Source: Arthrobacter terrae
GTDB taxonomy: Bacteria > Actinomycetota > Actinomycetes > Actinomycetales > Micrococcaceae
Direction of reading: 5' to 3'
Length of the DNA stretch: 64,000 nucleotides
NCBI RefSeq assembly: GCF_015708085.1
Contig: NZ_JADNYM010000019.1
Location: 1 to 64,000, forward strand
The translations under genes and the position numbers were made by a program. Positions 25,173-34,238 of this stretch are shown here, one piece after another. Each line of letters begins with the position of its first letter. Position 1 is the stretch's first letter. A model generated the notes under the pieces. The model searched no databases and was not told where the DNA came from. It saw only the letters and a program-made list of their open reading frames with translations.

Positions 25173-26318
25173 TCAGCGCCCGTTCTGCCGCGGAATGACG
25201 ACCTTGTGAATGATGATCAGGGCGGACGCGGCAATCGGTATGGCCACCAGGGCGCCGAGAATGCCTGCCAGCGTGCCGCCGGTTATGGCGGCGACGACCA
25301 CTAATGATCCCGGCACGGAAACGGCCCGGTTCATAATCCGCGGAGTGAGAATGTATGCCTCCACCTGCATGTAAATCAAGTAGTAGATACCGACTATTAG
25401 TGCCGTCTGCGGCGATGCGATCAGACAGACCAAGGTGATGATCACCGCGGAAACGACGGTCCCCACCAGGGGAATGAGAGCACCAATCAGGGCGAGCAGG
25501 GCCAGCAGCAACGGGATGGGGGCGCCGACAATGGTCAGGACGATCGCGGAGAGGACGCCGTTGAGCACGGCGAGAATGAGTTGCCCGATGACGTAGCTGC
25601 TCACCGCGTCCGAAATGTCCTCGGTCACCTCAGCGAATTTTTTCCGTTTGCTGGCGGCCACCAGCTGGTACAGAGATCTTTTCATACCGCGCAGTGAGAC
25701 GACGAAATAGAGGGTGAGGACGACGACGATAAGCAGGCCGGTCACGCCGTTCGCCAGCCCTTCACCTACCGACAGCAGGCCGCCACCAATGGCTACCAGA
25801 TTCGCCGGGTCACTCAGAAAGGTGCCCGCACTGCTGACGAGGGAGTTTACGTCCAGGAAGCCGCCTAGCAGTTCCTGAAGTTGCCGGACCCAGCCGCTCG
25901 CGGAGATCTGGGCCACAATGGCAGGAACCTGCTCGATCAGATCCCGGGTCTGCTCGATAATGCGGGGAATGACCAGAACCAGGAGACCGGCGACGGCAGC
26001 CAACAGGCCGGCAAGGACGACGACGACGGCTGCGGGGCGCGGAAGGCGCCGCTTTTCCAGCCACCTGACGACGGGGTCAAGCCCGAGGGCGATGAATAGG
26101 GAAATCCCGATATAGCTCAGGACGGTGCTGAGGGAGGAGACCGCTCCCCAGATGAGAATACCGACGCCAACGCCCAGGGTGCCGACCAGACCCGTCCGGA
26201 ACGTCTTTTGCTGCACAATGGAGAGCCATCCGGTTTTCGCCGGCGCCGTAGCCGTGGTTTGCGTCCGGGCCTGTCCGCGCAGGCCAATCCGTGACTTCCG
26301 CGCCTTGTTGACCCGCAT
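25173..26318 (-). CDS. AI-2E family transporter (UPF0118)
   Basis: A 381-residue membrane protein. A basic N-terminus (1-40) is followed by paired helices (about 45-85 and 95-115) and a periplasmic or extracellular segment (about 120-195). A long hydrophobic C-terminal half contains LIGALIPLVGTVVSAVIITL and PRIMNRAVSVPGSLVVVAAITGGTLAGILGALVAIP, shown here by the ends PRIMNRAV and GALVAIP, which are the family signatures. Members export autoinducer-2 in a few cases and act as Na+/H+ exchangers in others, so the substrate is open. It ends 142 bp before the FNT gene. Confidence 0.9.
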   Translation of the reverse strand: MRVNKARKSRIGLRGQARTQTTATAPAKTGWLSIVQQKTFRTGLVGTLGVGVGILIWGAVSSLSTVLSYIGISLFIALGLDPVVRWLEKRRLPRPAAVVVVLAGLLAAVAGLLVLVIPRIIEQTRDLIEQVPAIVAQISASGWVRQLQELLGGFLDVNSLVSSAGTFLSDPANLVAIGGGLLSVGEGLANGVTGLLIVVVLTLYFVVSLRGMKRSLYQLVAASKRKKFAEVTEDISDAVSSYVIGQLILAVLNGVLSAIVLTIVGAPIPLLLALLALIGALIPLVGTVVSAVIITLVCLIASPQTALIVGIYYLIYMQVEAYILTPRIMNRAVSVPGSLVVVAAITGGTLAGILGALVAIPIAASALIIIHKVVIPRQNGR

Positions 26319-26351
26319 GGCTCCTCGTTTCGTCCGGCGGTTGTGTCCTCC

Positions 26352-28772
26352 TCAAATGACCTTATAGTGCTGAAGAATCCGAAAGGCCACAATTCCGGGC
26401 AGCACGGGGAGCCAGTAGGTCAGCACCCGCGAGGTAAGTACCGCCGCCACCGCATTGGTCGGCGCGATGCCTATTGCCGTCAGTCCGGCGATAACGGCCG
26501 CCTCGACAGTTCCCAGACCGCCCGGAGTGGGGGCCAACTGACCCAATGTGGAACCAACGACAAAGACGGCCAGGACCGGAAGCAGGGGAAAGTCGGGCGT
26601 GAAGGCAGCCAACGTTGTGGCCAGACCGGCAGCGGAGAGCAGCAGATACGCGCTGCAGCCGCCCAGGAGCTGGACGGCTCTAAGCGGCTGGCGGAGAGTG
26701 GGCAGGAGCTCACTGAGGATTTCGCGGCCACGCGTCATCCCGGGCCGCAGGATCCGGCGCTGCCCGAACGGGGATCCGAGGAACAGCACCACAGCGGTCA
26801 GCAGCGCCGCGGCGCCGGCAAGCACCGGCCAGCCAAGCGGAATCGCGTCAGTGCTGATGGGAACGGCGGTTCCGATGATGACAATTCCCAGGGCTGTGCC
26901 CACGGCGCTCACCAGGCCCATCGCCACCCGGTTCAGGGCAATAACGGCCACCGCGTGTGTGCCGCGCAGACCCGTACGCTCCAGGAAAACCCAATTGATC
27001 CGAAAGAAGCCGATGCCTGCCGCCGTCGTCCGGCCGGTGAAAGCCGCCGCGACCTGGACAGCAACCGTTTTCCATACCGGCAGCCGCCGGGGGCTGGAGC
27101 CGAGCACCGAGATCGCCGAGGCCAGAATGGCCAAAAAGCCGATCACAACGGTGATGCTAAGCCACAGCCGGTCGCCGCGGTCCACCAGCACCAGCACCTG
27201 GTCAATGTTGGAGAGCTCCGGGAGCACAAGGTAGATGGCTAAGCCACCCACGAGCAGGACGAGGACAGTGGTCGGGCGGATTGGCGATCGAAAAGACGGA
27301 ATCGGCGCATCGATCCGCTCGGCGAGTGTTTCACGCAGTTGGGCCAGTGAGTATCGTTCGGAAGGGAGCTGCCGGCGAAGTCTGCGGTGTAGTGCCAGGC
27401 GCTGCAGATGGGGAAGGGTGCCGCGCAGGACCGGCGCCGGCAGACAGCGCTGGATGCTGGCGACGGCGCGTCCGGTGCCGACCACTGAGGCCACGGATAC
27501 CAGCATCTCCGCGGCGTCCTGCCAGAGCTGTTCGCCGGGTCCGCCAATCCGGCTGAACGTGAAGTCGGTGATGTGCGGGTGGCCTTCATTGTCTATCAGG
27601 ATGTTCTGCGCCCGCAGGTCGTGGTGCGTAATGTGGGCGTCTCCCATTGCCAGGACGTTGGCCCAGAGTTCATCGAGCAATGTATCGCTGACGTCACCGG
27701 CCTCGAGGCTGGAGAGCTGGCGCCCTGGAATGTCACGGCGGATCAGATACGGTGGTCCGTGCTCTATTTCGCCGGCCAAAACGACCGGCAGCGTGCCAAC
27801 CCCGGCACGCTCGGCGAGCAGGGTGATATACGCCTCGTGCTCCACCTCGTGCCGGGGAGTTGACAGGCGTGGATCATTCTCCACCTCCAGGGACGCAAGG
27901 GTGCGCCGGAGCTTATACAGCGGTCCAGCGCGCCGGTTCAGCCGCCGGACAATTTTCATCTGCAGCCGGTTTCCGTCCGGGGTGAGCAGCTTATATTCCC
28001 GGGGGCGAAGCATGCCAGTGTGAACCGCGAGAATCTGCGCTCCCGTGATGCCGGCCTGCTCCAGCGCAAGCCGGACCACCGGCTCTGAGGTCCGGCGCCC
28101 CGGAGCTCCGAGCAAAATGTGGAACAGTGCACCGGTGCCCCAGCCCAGTACGGCACCGGCAAACACATCCACCGGCAGACTATGTCCGAGGAATACATCG
28201 GTCGCCGCCACCAGTACTACCAGGACCCAGCCGAAGTTCCGCGTGAAACGGCCCAGATATGGCCCGGCGACCGACGCAAGCGCGGCAACAACCGCCGTCC
28301 GGGCGTCCGGAAAATCGAAGCCATTGGGACCGGGGCCGCGCAAAAGACCACCCGGGACGGGGCGCGGGAGCAGCGTCCAGCCGAGAACGACGGCGAGAAC
28401 CCAACTGGCGGCGCCCGATGCCGCTAAGGCCAGGCCCAACCGAAGGCGCTTCAGATACAGGGCCACCGCCGCTCCGGCGACGATCCCGGGCCACCACCCC
28501 AGCCAGCTGAACACCTCGGCACCGTAGACCAGCCGGCTGGGCAACTGCTGGATCTGGGACGCGATCGCCGCCTCAACCGGGTTGGTGCCGGGTGTCTGGG
28601 CAATGTACCTGCACCCCAGCAGGACAACGCCCGCGACCACGATTCGGATCAGATCGGAGGGGTGCCGGCCGATCGAGAGCCTGAGCCGGGTGTATCGTCC
28701 GGACCGCGCGGATTTCCCGGGCTCGTGTGCGGAGTCCGAAGCGTCCTTGTGGCCAGGCGGGTTCGTCGCCAT
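26352..28772 (-). CDS. Three-part membrane protein: PAP2-like, kinase-like and flippase-like (UPF0104/LPG-synthase TM) domains
   Basis: From ATG 28772 the protein has 806 residues. Residues 40-225 hold six helices and degenerate PAP2 motifs: FPDARTA in place of PSGHT, then FLGHSLPVDVFAG with His197 and Asp202. Residues 245-480 form a kinase-like domain with the catalytic loop HHDLRAQNIL (383-392, Asp385) and DF at 403-404. Residues 500-806 are seven to eight helices ending in the UPF0104 signature APTPGGLGTVEAAV. That part resembles the flippase half of MprF. I infer a membrane-lipid handling protein, possibly moving a glycolipid. The PAP2 part may be inactive. It is divergent from the glycosyltransferase-acyltransferase gene 84 bp away. 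A TTG at 28808 is an alternative start. Confidence 0.85.
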   Translation of the reverse strand: MATNPPGHKDASDSAHEPGKSARSGRYTRLRLSIGRHPSDLIRIVVAGVVLLGCRYIAQTPGTNPVEAAIASQIQQLPSRLVYGAEVFSWLGWWPGIVAGAAVALYLKRLRLGLALAASGAASWVLAVVLGWTLLPRPVPGGLLRGPGPNGFDFPDARTAVVAALASVAGPYLGRFTRNFGWVLVVLVAATDVFLGHSLPVDVFAGAVLGWGTGALFHILLGAPGRRTSEPVVRLALEQAGITGAQILAVHTGMLRPREYKLLTPDGNRLQMKIVRRLNRRAGPLYKLRRTLASLEVENDPRLSTPRHEVEHEAYITLLAERAGVGTLPVVLAGEIEHGPPYLIRRDIPGRQLSSLEAGDVSDTLLDELWANVLAMGDAHITHHDLRAQNILIDNEGHPHITDFTFSRIGGPGEQLWQDAAEMLVSVASVVGTGRAVASIQRCLPAPVLRGTLPHLQRLALHRRLRRQLPSERYSLAQLRETLAERIDAPIPSFRSPIRPTTVLVLLVGGLAIYLVLPELSNIDQVLVLVDRGDRLWLSITVVIGFLAILASAISVLGSSPRRLPVWKTVAVQVAAAFTGRTTAAGIGFFRINWVFLERTGLRGTHAVAVIALNRVAMGLVSAVGTALGIVIIGTAVPISTDAIPLGWPVLAGAAALLTAVVLFLGSPFGQRRILRPGMTRGREILSELLPTLRQPLRAVQLLGGCSAYLLLSAAGLATTLAAFTPDFPLLPVLAVFVVGSTLGQLAPTPGGLGTVEAAVIAGLTAIGIAPTNAVAAVLTSRVLTYWLPVLPGIVAFRILQHYKVI

Positions 28773-28856
28773 GCTTTGGATATTGCCCCGACTTGGGCTC
28801 CGAGTCAACGGCGGGGACGGGTACCGGCGGCCGGAGCGAAGGGATAGTATCGCACC

Positions 28857-31460
28857 ATGGCGGAACTACACGGGTACTCCGACCCCCTGGAGATGATCGC
28901 TGGGGGGAGTTCGGCGCGGCGGGTCCTGACCTTATCGGCCAGCATGGGCGGCGGGCACGATGCCACGGCGGCAGGACTGGAAGAGGCCGTACGCAAGCTG
29001 TGGGCGGGAAGTGAAATCCGCCGATTGGACACCCTGGATGATTTGTTGGGTCCGGGAATCGGGCGGCTCTTTCGCGGTATCTATGTGTCGAATGTTGAGA
29101 CGACGCCCTGGCTCTACGAATTTTTTTACTCTTCGTTGTGGCGGCATCAGTGGTTCGCCCGCGCCTCGAAGGCCTTCACCGGCGCTTGGTGCGCGGTCCG
29201 CCTGGCGCGGCATATCGATAAATTCGATCCGGACCTGATCCTGTCGACATACCCGCTGGCGACTTCGGGCTTGGCATGGTTGCGCCGGCACCGTGGCCTG
29301 GCCGTACCCTGCGGTGCCTGGGTCTCCGATTTTGCCCCGCATCCCTTCTGGATTTACCGCGACATCGACGCTAACTTCGTGATGCATGAGGTGTCCGTGC
29401 CGCATGGCCAGGCGGCTGCACCGGGCGCCGTCGTGGAGGCATGTTCTCCGCCGGTGATCGGAGCGTTCGTGCCGGGGGACCGGAATGCAGCCCGCGCACA
29501 AGTGGGCCTGCAGCGTGATGCCTTCGTGGTGCTGGTGACATGCGGGGCCTATGCCTTCGGTGACGTGGAGGCGATTGTCCGGACATTACTCGAAGCCGCC
29601 CCGGATGTGCAGGTGGTAGCTGCCTGCGGGCGCAACACGGCCAGCCGGATCCGGCTGGAAAACCTCGGTATGCCGGCAGAACGTCTGCTGGCACTGGGCT
29701 GGACGGACAGCATGGCAGACTACGTGCGTGCGGCGGACCTGGTCCTGACCAACGCCGGCGGCGCCTCGGCGCTTGAAGCACTGGCCTGCGCCAGACCGAT
29801 CCTGATGTGCCGCCCGATCGCCGCGCACGGGGCGGCAAATGCCCAACTCATGGTGGTCAGCGGACTCGCCGATATCTGTGCCAATGAGGAACGCCTGCGG
29901 GACTACATCCGGACCGGCGTGGCCGATCGGGAGGCATTTGAAGACCTGGAACGTAAGGCCGGCGAACGCGGAAAGGTGCGGGATCTGCCCGCGGCACTGA
30001 CCCGACTGGCTGCACCCCGTTCGGCTCCAATCCGGCCCGGGCGGCCCTGGCCGATGCGTGCCGCCGACGAGTTTTTTACGCATGTGGAATCCGAGGACGT
30101 GCGCCAGGAAATTGGAGCGGTCCTCACCCTGGACGCCGTCGGACCCGACAGGACACTCAACGTGCACACGCTCCGCCGGGCCTTGGCCGGGCCGGCCCGC
30201 GGCTTGCCCTCCCTGCGCCGCCGGCTGGAGCGCAGCCCACGGGCCGGTTGGACCCTGCAGGAGAGTCTAAACATCGACGAACACATCTTCGAGACTGTAG
30301 TGGCTCCGTCGGCAACGGAAACAGAAATAGCGGAGGTGGTCGATGGGTTTTGGTCCGGACCTCTGCCCGCGGACCGGCCGGCGTGGCAGATGCTCCTGGT
30401 CCGTGGCCGGGCCAACGGCACTGCAGTGCTTGCCGTCAAAATGCACCATGCCCTGGGGGACGGGGTGTCCGCGCTTAGCCTGCTTGACCGGCTGCTTACT
30501 CCGGCGCCGGAGGACAGGCTGCGCGAGCGCACCGGCGCGATTCCCTCCTCGACACAACGGACACCGGCCCAGGCCCTCCACGCTGCGGGGCTGCTGGCCC
30601 GCGGGCTGTGGAGCCTGGCAAGCCGTGGAGGCCCACCTCATGCTGTCCTGAACCGGGACGGTATTGCCGGGCAGGGCCGGCAGTTCGTTGCGGTTCCGCT
30701 GCCTGCGGCCCAGTTAAGGAGAACCGCACGTTCCCTGCATGCCCATCCGCACGAACTCGTGCTGTCCATCATTGCCGACGGACTTGGCCGGGTACTGGGA
30801 CCAGCCGGGTTGTTGCGGACCGGAGGGTTACCGGAAGGGCCACGGGATGAATCGCTGCGGGCGGGGACGGCGCGTAACGGAACGCCGGAAAACACTGCGA
30901 CGTTAAGGGTAATGGTTCCGGTCGCCATGCGGGCGCCCCGGCTGGACCGGGTTTTCGGCAACTGGACGGGCGCTGCCGCACTGGATCTCCCGGTGGAGCC
31001 AATGACGCCGCCGCAGCGGGTGTCCTTGGTGCAAACCGAGCTTCGCCGAAGCGCTCGGCACGGCGAAGCCGAGGCGGCCCAGTGGGTCATGCAGCTGGCG
31101 GGACGGCTGCCGGCCGCCGCGCACGCCCGGTTCGCCCGACTGGCCTACACGCGCAGATTTTTCAATTCCATCGTCACTTATATGCCCGGGGCACGAGGTC
31201 CGCGGTGGTGTGCGGGCGCGCGCGTGCGGGCCATGTACCCGGTGCTGCCGTTGACGGACGGCGTACCGCTTACCGTTGGCGCGGTCCTCGCCGGGGACAC
31301 CATCGGCGTTGGCGTATATTTCGATCCGGCACTGGGCCTGGACCGTACCGTCGTCGCAGCCTCCATGGCGGACGCATTTGAGTCGGCGGTGCAGGCCGCC
31401 GCAGCGGTCCCCAGCGGAAGTTCCAATGGGGCGCCCGCACCGGGATCCAGGAAGGGCTGA
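28857..31460 (+). CDS. Glycosyltransferase (GT28/MGDG-synthase-like) fused to WS/DGAT acyltransferase
   Basis: The 867-residue protein joins two enzymes. Residues 20-395 are a GT-B glycosyltransferase: SASMGGGHDATA (27-38) as in monogalactosyl- and glucosyl-diacylglycerol synthases, DLILSTYPL, and a donor-site NAGGASALEAL (299-309). Residues 398-850 are a wax ester synthase/diacylglycerol acyltransferase domain. ADEFF replaces the usual D-x-x-F start, the active site HHALGDG (HHxxxDG) is at 530-536, and GNWTG near 701 matches the later family block. I infer synthesis of an acylated glycolipid, with sugar transfer and acyl transfer on one chain. No signal peptide is seen. It overlaps no neighbour, is followed after 1 bp by a DMT transporter, and is divergent from the flippase-like gene. 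Confidence 0.88.
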   Translation: MAELHGYSDPLEMIAGGSSARRVLTLSASMGGGHDATAAGLEEAVRKLWAGSEIRRLDTLDDLLGPGIGRLFRGIYVSNVETTPWLYEFFYSSLWRHQWFARASKAFTGAWCAVRLARHIDKFDPDLILSTYPLATSGLAWLRRHRGLAVPCGAWVSDFAPHPFWIYRDIDANFVMHEVSVPHGQAAAPGAVVEACSPPVIGAFVPGDRNAARAQVGLQRDAFVVLVTCGAYAFGDVEAIVRTLLEAAPDVQVVAACGRNTASRIRLENLGMPAERLLALGWTDSMADYVRAADLVLTNAGGASALEALACARPILMCRPIAAHGAANAQLMVVSGLADICANEERLRDYIRTGVADREAFEDLERKAGERGKVRDLPAALTRLAAPRSAPIRPGRPWPMRAADEFFTHVESEDVRQEIGAVLTLDAVGPDRTLNVHTLRRALAGPARGLPSLRRRLERSPRAGWTLQESLNIDEHIFETVVAPSATETEIAEVVDGFWSGPLPADRPAWQMLLVRGRANGTAVLAVKMHHALGDGVSALSLLDRLLTPAPEDRLRERTGAIPSSTQRTPAQALHAAGLLARGLWSLASRGGPPHAVLNRDGIAGQGRQFVAVPLPAAQLRRTARSLHAHPHELVLSIIADGLGRVLGPAGLLRTGGLPEGPRDESLRAGTARNGTPENTATLRVMVPVAMRAPRLDRVFGNWTGAAALDLPVEPMTPPQRVSLVQTELRRSARHGEAEAAQWVMQLAGRLPAAAHARFARLAYTRRFFNSIVTYMPGARGPRWCAGARVRAMYPVLPLTDGVPLTVGAVLAGDTIGVGVYFDPALGLDRTVVAASMADAFESAVQAAAAVPSGSSNGAPAPGSRKG

Positions 31461-31461
31461 T

Positions 31462-32352
31462 ATGCAAACCGCCGAACTCTTTGCCATCCTCCCCGCCATC
31501 GGCGCCTCGGCATCGTTTGGCGCAGCCGGTCTGCTCCAGCACCGTGCCAGCCGCCAGGCGCCCCCGAGCGGTCCGCTGCGCCCGCAGCTGCTCTTTGATC
31601 TGATCCGTATCCCGGCCTTCCGCTGGGGCGTGATTCTCGGGGCACTCGGTTTCGCTCTGCAGGTCACCGCCCTTGGCTTTGGTCCGCTGGGCCTGGTACA
31701 GCCGATCCTCGCAAGCCAGGTGTTGTTTTACCTGGCCATCGCCGCGAAAATAATGCACCGGTCCCCGGACTGGCCGCTCGTGGGCGCCGCGCTGCTGACG
31801 ATGGCGGGCATCAGCGCCTTCCTGTTAGCGGCCCGCCCCAGTCAGGGGCAGTCGCACTTCACCGGCGCCGTGTGGCCGCTCGCCGCCGTCCTGGCCGGGA
31901 TTATCGCCCTGTGCCTGCTGCTGGCCGCCCGGCTGTCCTCGACCATGCGATCACTGGCGCTCGCCGTGGCGGCGGCAGTCTGCTACGGAGTGACCGCCGG
32001 ACTGGTCCGCAGCATCGTCACCAGCGACGTGTCAACACTGCTGAGCCAATGGCAGTTGTATGCGGTCATTGTCCTTGGCCCGGCTGGTTTCCTGCTCAAC
32101 CAGAATGCCTTCCAGGCCGGGGTCGTCGGCTCCATTGCGGTGACGGTCATAACCGTCGGAGACCCCATCGTTTCCATCATTGTGGGTGCAATGTGGTTGG
32201 GTGAGTCGTTGAGCGGCGGTCCTTGGCGGATCACCATCGAAGTGCTCGCCTTGCTGGTCATGGTTGCCGGCATAGTCCTCCTGGCCAAGCGATCCCAGGA
32301 GGTCGGGGCAAACATGCGCGGGGAGAACTCCGACACGCCGGAGGTCCAGTGA
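31462..32352 (+). CDS. DMT-superfamily transporter (EamA/NIPA-like)
   Basis: A 296-residue protein with about nine hydrophobic helices in the inverted-repeat layout of DMT permeases. Clear elements are LPAIGASASFGAAGLLQHRA (N-term), GPLGLVQPILASQVLFYL and, in the second half, GSIAVTVITVGDPIVSIIVGAMWLGE, shown by ends GSIAVTV and AMWLGE. ATG 31462 lies 1 bp after the upstream stop, within GGAAGGGC-like sequence. The substrate is unknown. Its tight spacing to the glycosyltransferase-acyltransferase gene suggests that it moves a precursor or product of that pathway. Confidence 0.85.
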   Translation: MQTAELFAILPAIGASASFGAAGLLQHRASRQAPPSGPLRPQLLFDLIRIPAFRWGVILGALGFALQVTALGFGPLGLVQPILASQVLFYLAIAAKIMHRSPDWPLVGAALLTMAGISAFLLAARPSQGQSHFTGAVWPLAAVLAGIIALCLLLAARLSSTMRSLALAVAAAVCYGVTAGLVRSIVTSDVSTLLSQWQLYAVIVLGPAGFLLNQNAFQAGVVGSIAVTVITVGDPIVSIIVGAMWLGESLSGGPWRITIEVLALLVMVAGIVLLAKRSQEVGANMRGENSDTPEVQ

Positions 32353-32368
32353 AGATACCGATCGCCCG

Positions 32369-33190
32369 ATGAAACTCGATGGAGCACGGGTACTTGTCAC
32401 CGGCGCATCTTCGGGTATCGGCTGGGCTGTGGCGCAGGCACTGGCGCACGCCGGCTGCAGCCTATTGCTCACCGGCACGGATACCAACCGGCTCAGTCGG
32501 ATCGCCGCACTGACCGGAGGAGAAGCCGTCGCCGCCGATCTCGCCGAAGCCGGCGGCGTCGAGCGGCTTGTCAGCGCCGCGATCTCCACCGGGAACCCTG
32601 ACGTGGTGGTGCACTGCGCCGGCATGGGCAAGGTGGGCACGGTGCTCGGGCAAACCCGGCGCGACGGCGGCGGCCAGGTCCCCGGCGACGGGAACCGGTG
32701 TGCCGCCGTACGTCAGGACGATGGTGGGCAGGAGGAGTACAATCGGCTGTTCCGGCTGAACCTTGTGGCGCCCATGCGCCTGTCGCAGGCGCTGCTTCCG
32801 GCAATGCTGCGCAAGGGCGCCGGTCAGCTGGTCTTCGTGACCTCGATTGCGGGCGTCCTCGGGGTAGCGGGGGAATCGGCCTATGCTGCGTCCAAGGCCG
32901 CCCTTGGCACCTATGCCTCAAGTCTTCGCGTCGAACTGGCCGGCAGTGGAATTGGCGTCACGACGGTGATCCCCGGGGTGGTGGACACCGACTTCTTCAA
33001 CCGCCGCGGCGTTGCCTACCAGCGGCGCTTTCCCCGTCCCGTGCCGCCGTCGAGAGTTGCCGCTGCAGTGAAGTTTGCGCTGGAGAACAACCGGGCGCAG
33101 GTGGTGGTCCCCGGCTGGCTTCGCCTGCCGATCGTGGTCCAGGCCTGCGCGCCGCAGACTTATGCCCGCTTTGCCGGGCGCTGGGGCTGA
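32369..33190 (+). CDS. Short-chain dehydrogenase/reductase
   Basis: A 273-residue classical SDR. The NAD(P) loop is TGASSGIG (11-18), catalytic Ser lies in VFVTSIAG, and the YAASK motif supplies Tyr and Lys. An insertion of roughly 35 residues (RRDGGGQVPGDGNRCAAVRQ region, about 94-125) sits after the HCAGMG strand. The insertion is Gly/Gln/Arg-rich and unlike the rest. The C-terminus (PGWLRLPIVVQACAPQTYARF) resembles SDRs acting on lipids or isoprenoids. It is the last plus-strand gene of the lipid module and converges on hpnH. The substrate is unknown. Confidence 0.88.
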   Translation: MKLDGARVLVTGASSGIGWAVAQALAHAGCSLLLTGTDTNRLSRIAALTGGEAVAADLAEAGGVERLVSAAISTGNPDVVVHCAGMGKVGTVLGQTRRDGGGQVPGDGNRCAAVRQDDGGQEEYNRLFRLNLVAPMRLSQALLPAMLRKGAGQLVFVTSIAGVLGVAGESAYAASKAALGTYASSLRVELAGSGIGVTTVIPGVVDTDFFNRRGVAYQRRFPRPVPPSRVAAAVKFALENNRAQVVVPGWLRLPIVVQACAPQTYARFAGRWG

Positions 33191-33228
33191 TTTACGACAG
33201 GACCACAAACACGCTCCCTGCGCAGTGC

Positions 33229-34236
33229 TTAGCCGCGCATGGCGCGAAGGGATTCGCGCAGAGATCCCATCGTCGCCATCACCGCGGTTGGCTCGTAGCC
33301 GCAGTGCGCCATACAGTTTGCACACCTGTCGTCGCGGCCGCGGCCGTATTTCTCCCACTCGGTTTCTTCGATCAGTTCCTTGTACGTCTTGGCGTAGCCA
33401 TCCGACATCAGATAGCACGGCTTCTGCCAGCCGAACAGCGAGTAGCTTGGAATGCCCCACGCCGTACATTGGTAATCCTGCTTGCCCTCCAGGAAGTCCA
33501 GGAACAGGGGCGTGTGATTGAGCCTCCACCGCTTGCGGTTACCGCCGGCAAACGCCTTGGAAAACAGCTCCCGTGTTTCGGCCACCACTGGAAAATGCTC
33601 CTGGTCGGGGGCCTTCTCATAAGCATAGGCGGGCGAGATCATCATTTGATCGACCTTGAGATCGTCATTGAGGAAGTTCATCACATCGATGATGGAGGCC
33701 GGCGTATCCGTGTTGAAGATTGTCGTGTTCGTGGTGACCCGGAACCCGCGCTCCTTAAGCCATCGAACAGCTTCCACGGCTTCGTCAAAGACACCATCCT
33801 GGCAAACGGATTTGTCGTGCCGTTCGCGCAGACCATCGAGGTGAATGGTGAAGGCAAAATACGGCGAGGGGGTGAAATTGAACTTATTCCACCATTTGCG
33901 CACCAGCAGCGCGTTGGTGCACAGATACACGAACTTCTTCCGCGCCACCAGTTCGTTGACGATCGTGTCGATTTCGGGGTGCATCAGCGGCTCACCGCCG
34001 GCAATGGAGACCATCGGGGCGCCGCACTCCTCTATCGCACCGAGGGCCTGCTCCACCGGCATCCTACGACGCAACTGGTCCGCTGGATGCTGGATCTTGC
34101 CGCACCCGGCGCAGCCCAGGTTACAGGCGAACAATGGCTCTAGCTCGACCAGCAGCGGAAACTTCTTGTTGCCTTTGATCTTCTGAGTCGCCAGATAAGC
34201 GGCCATCCGTAGATTCTGACGCATTGGCACGGTCAT
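33229..34236 (-). CDS. hpnH: Adenosyl-hopene transferase HpnH (radical SAM)
   Basis: A 335-residue radical SAM enzyme that adds the adenosyl group of SAM to diploptene, giving adenosylhopane. The iron-sulfur motif is C38-x3-C42-x2-C45 (FACNLGCAGCGKIQHP). The SIAGGEPLMHPEID segment follows. A C-terminal Cys-rich region (CANCMAHCGYEP) is as in known HpnH. ATG 34236 has AGGAGGTGCGGTAACC upstream. It is the last gene of the hopanoid operon, 2 bp after the HpnG-IspH gene. Length and motifs are normal for HpnH. Confidence 0.95.
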   Translation of the reverse strand: MTVPMRQNLRMAAYLATQKIKGNKKFPLLVELEPLFACNLGCAGCGKIQHPADQLRRRMPVEQALGAIEECGAPMVSIAGGEPLMHPEIDTIVNELVARKKFVYLCTNALLVRKWWNKFNFTPSPYFAFTIHLDGLRERHDKSVCQDGVFDEAVEAVRWLKERGFRVTTNTTIFNTDTPASIIDVMNFLNDDLKVDQMMISPAYAYEKAPDQEHFPVVAETRELFSKAFAGGNRKRWRLNHTPLFLDFLEGKQDYQCTAWGIPSYSLFGWQKPCYLMSDGYAKTYKELIEETEWEKYGRGRDDRCANCMAHCGYEPTAVMATMGSLRESLRAMRG

Positions 34237-34238
34237 GG

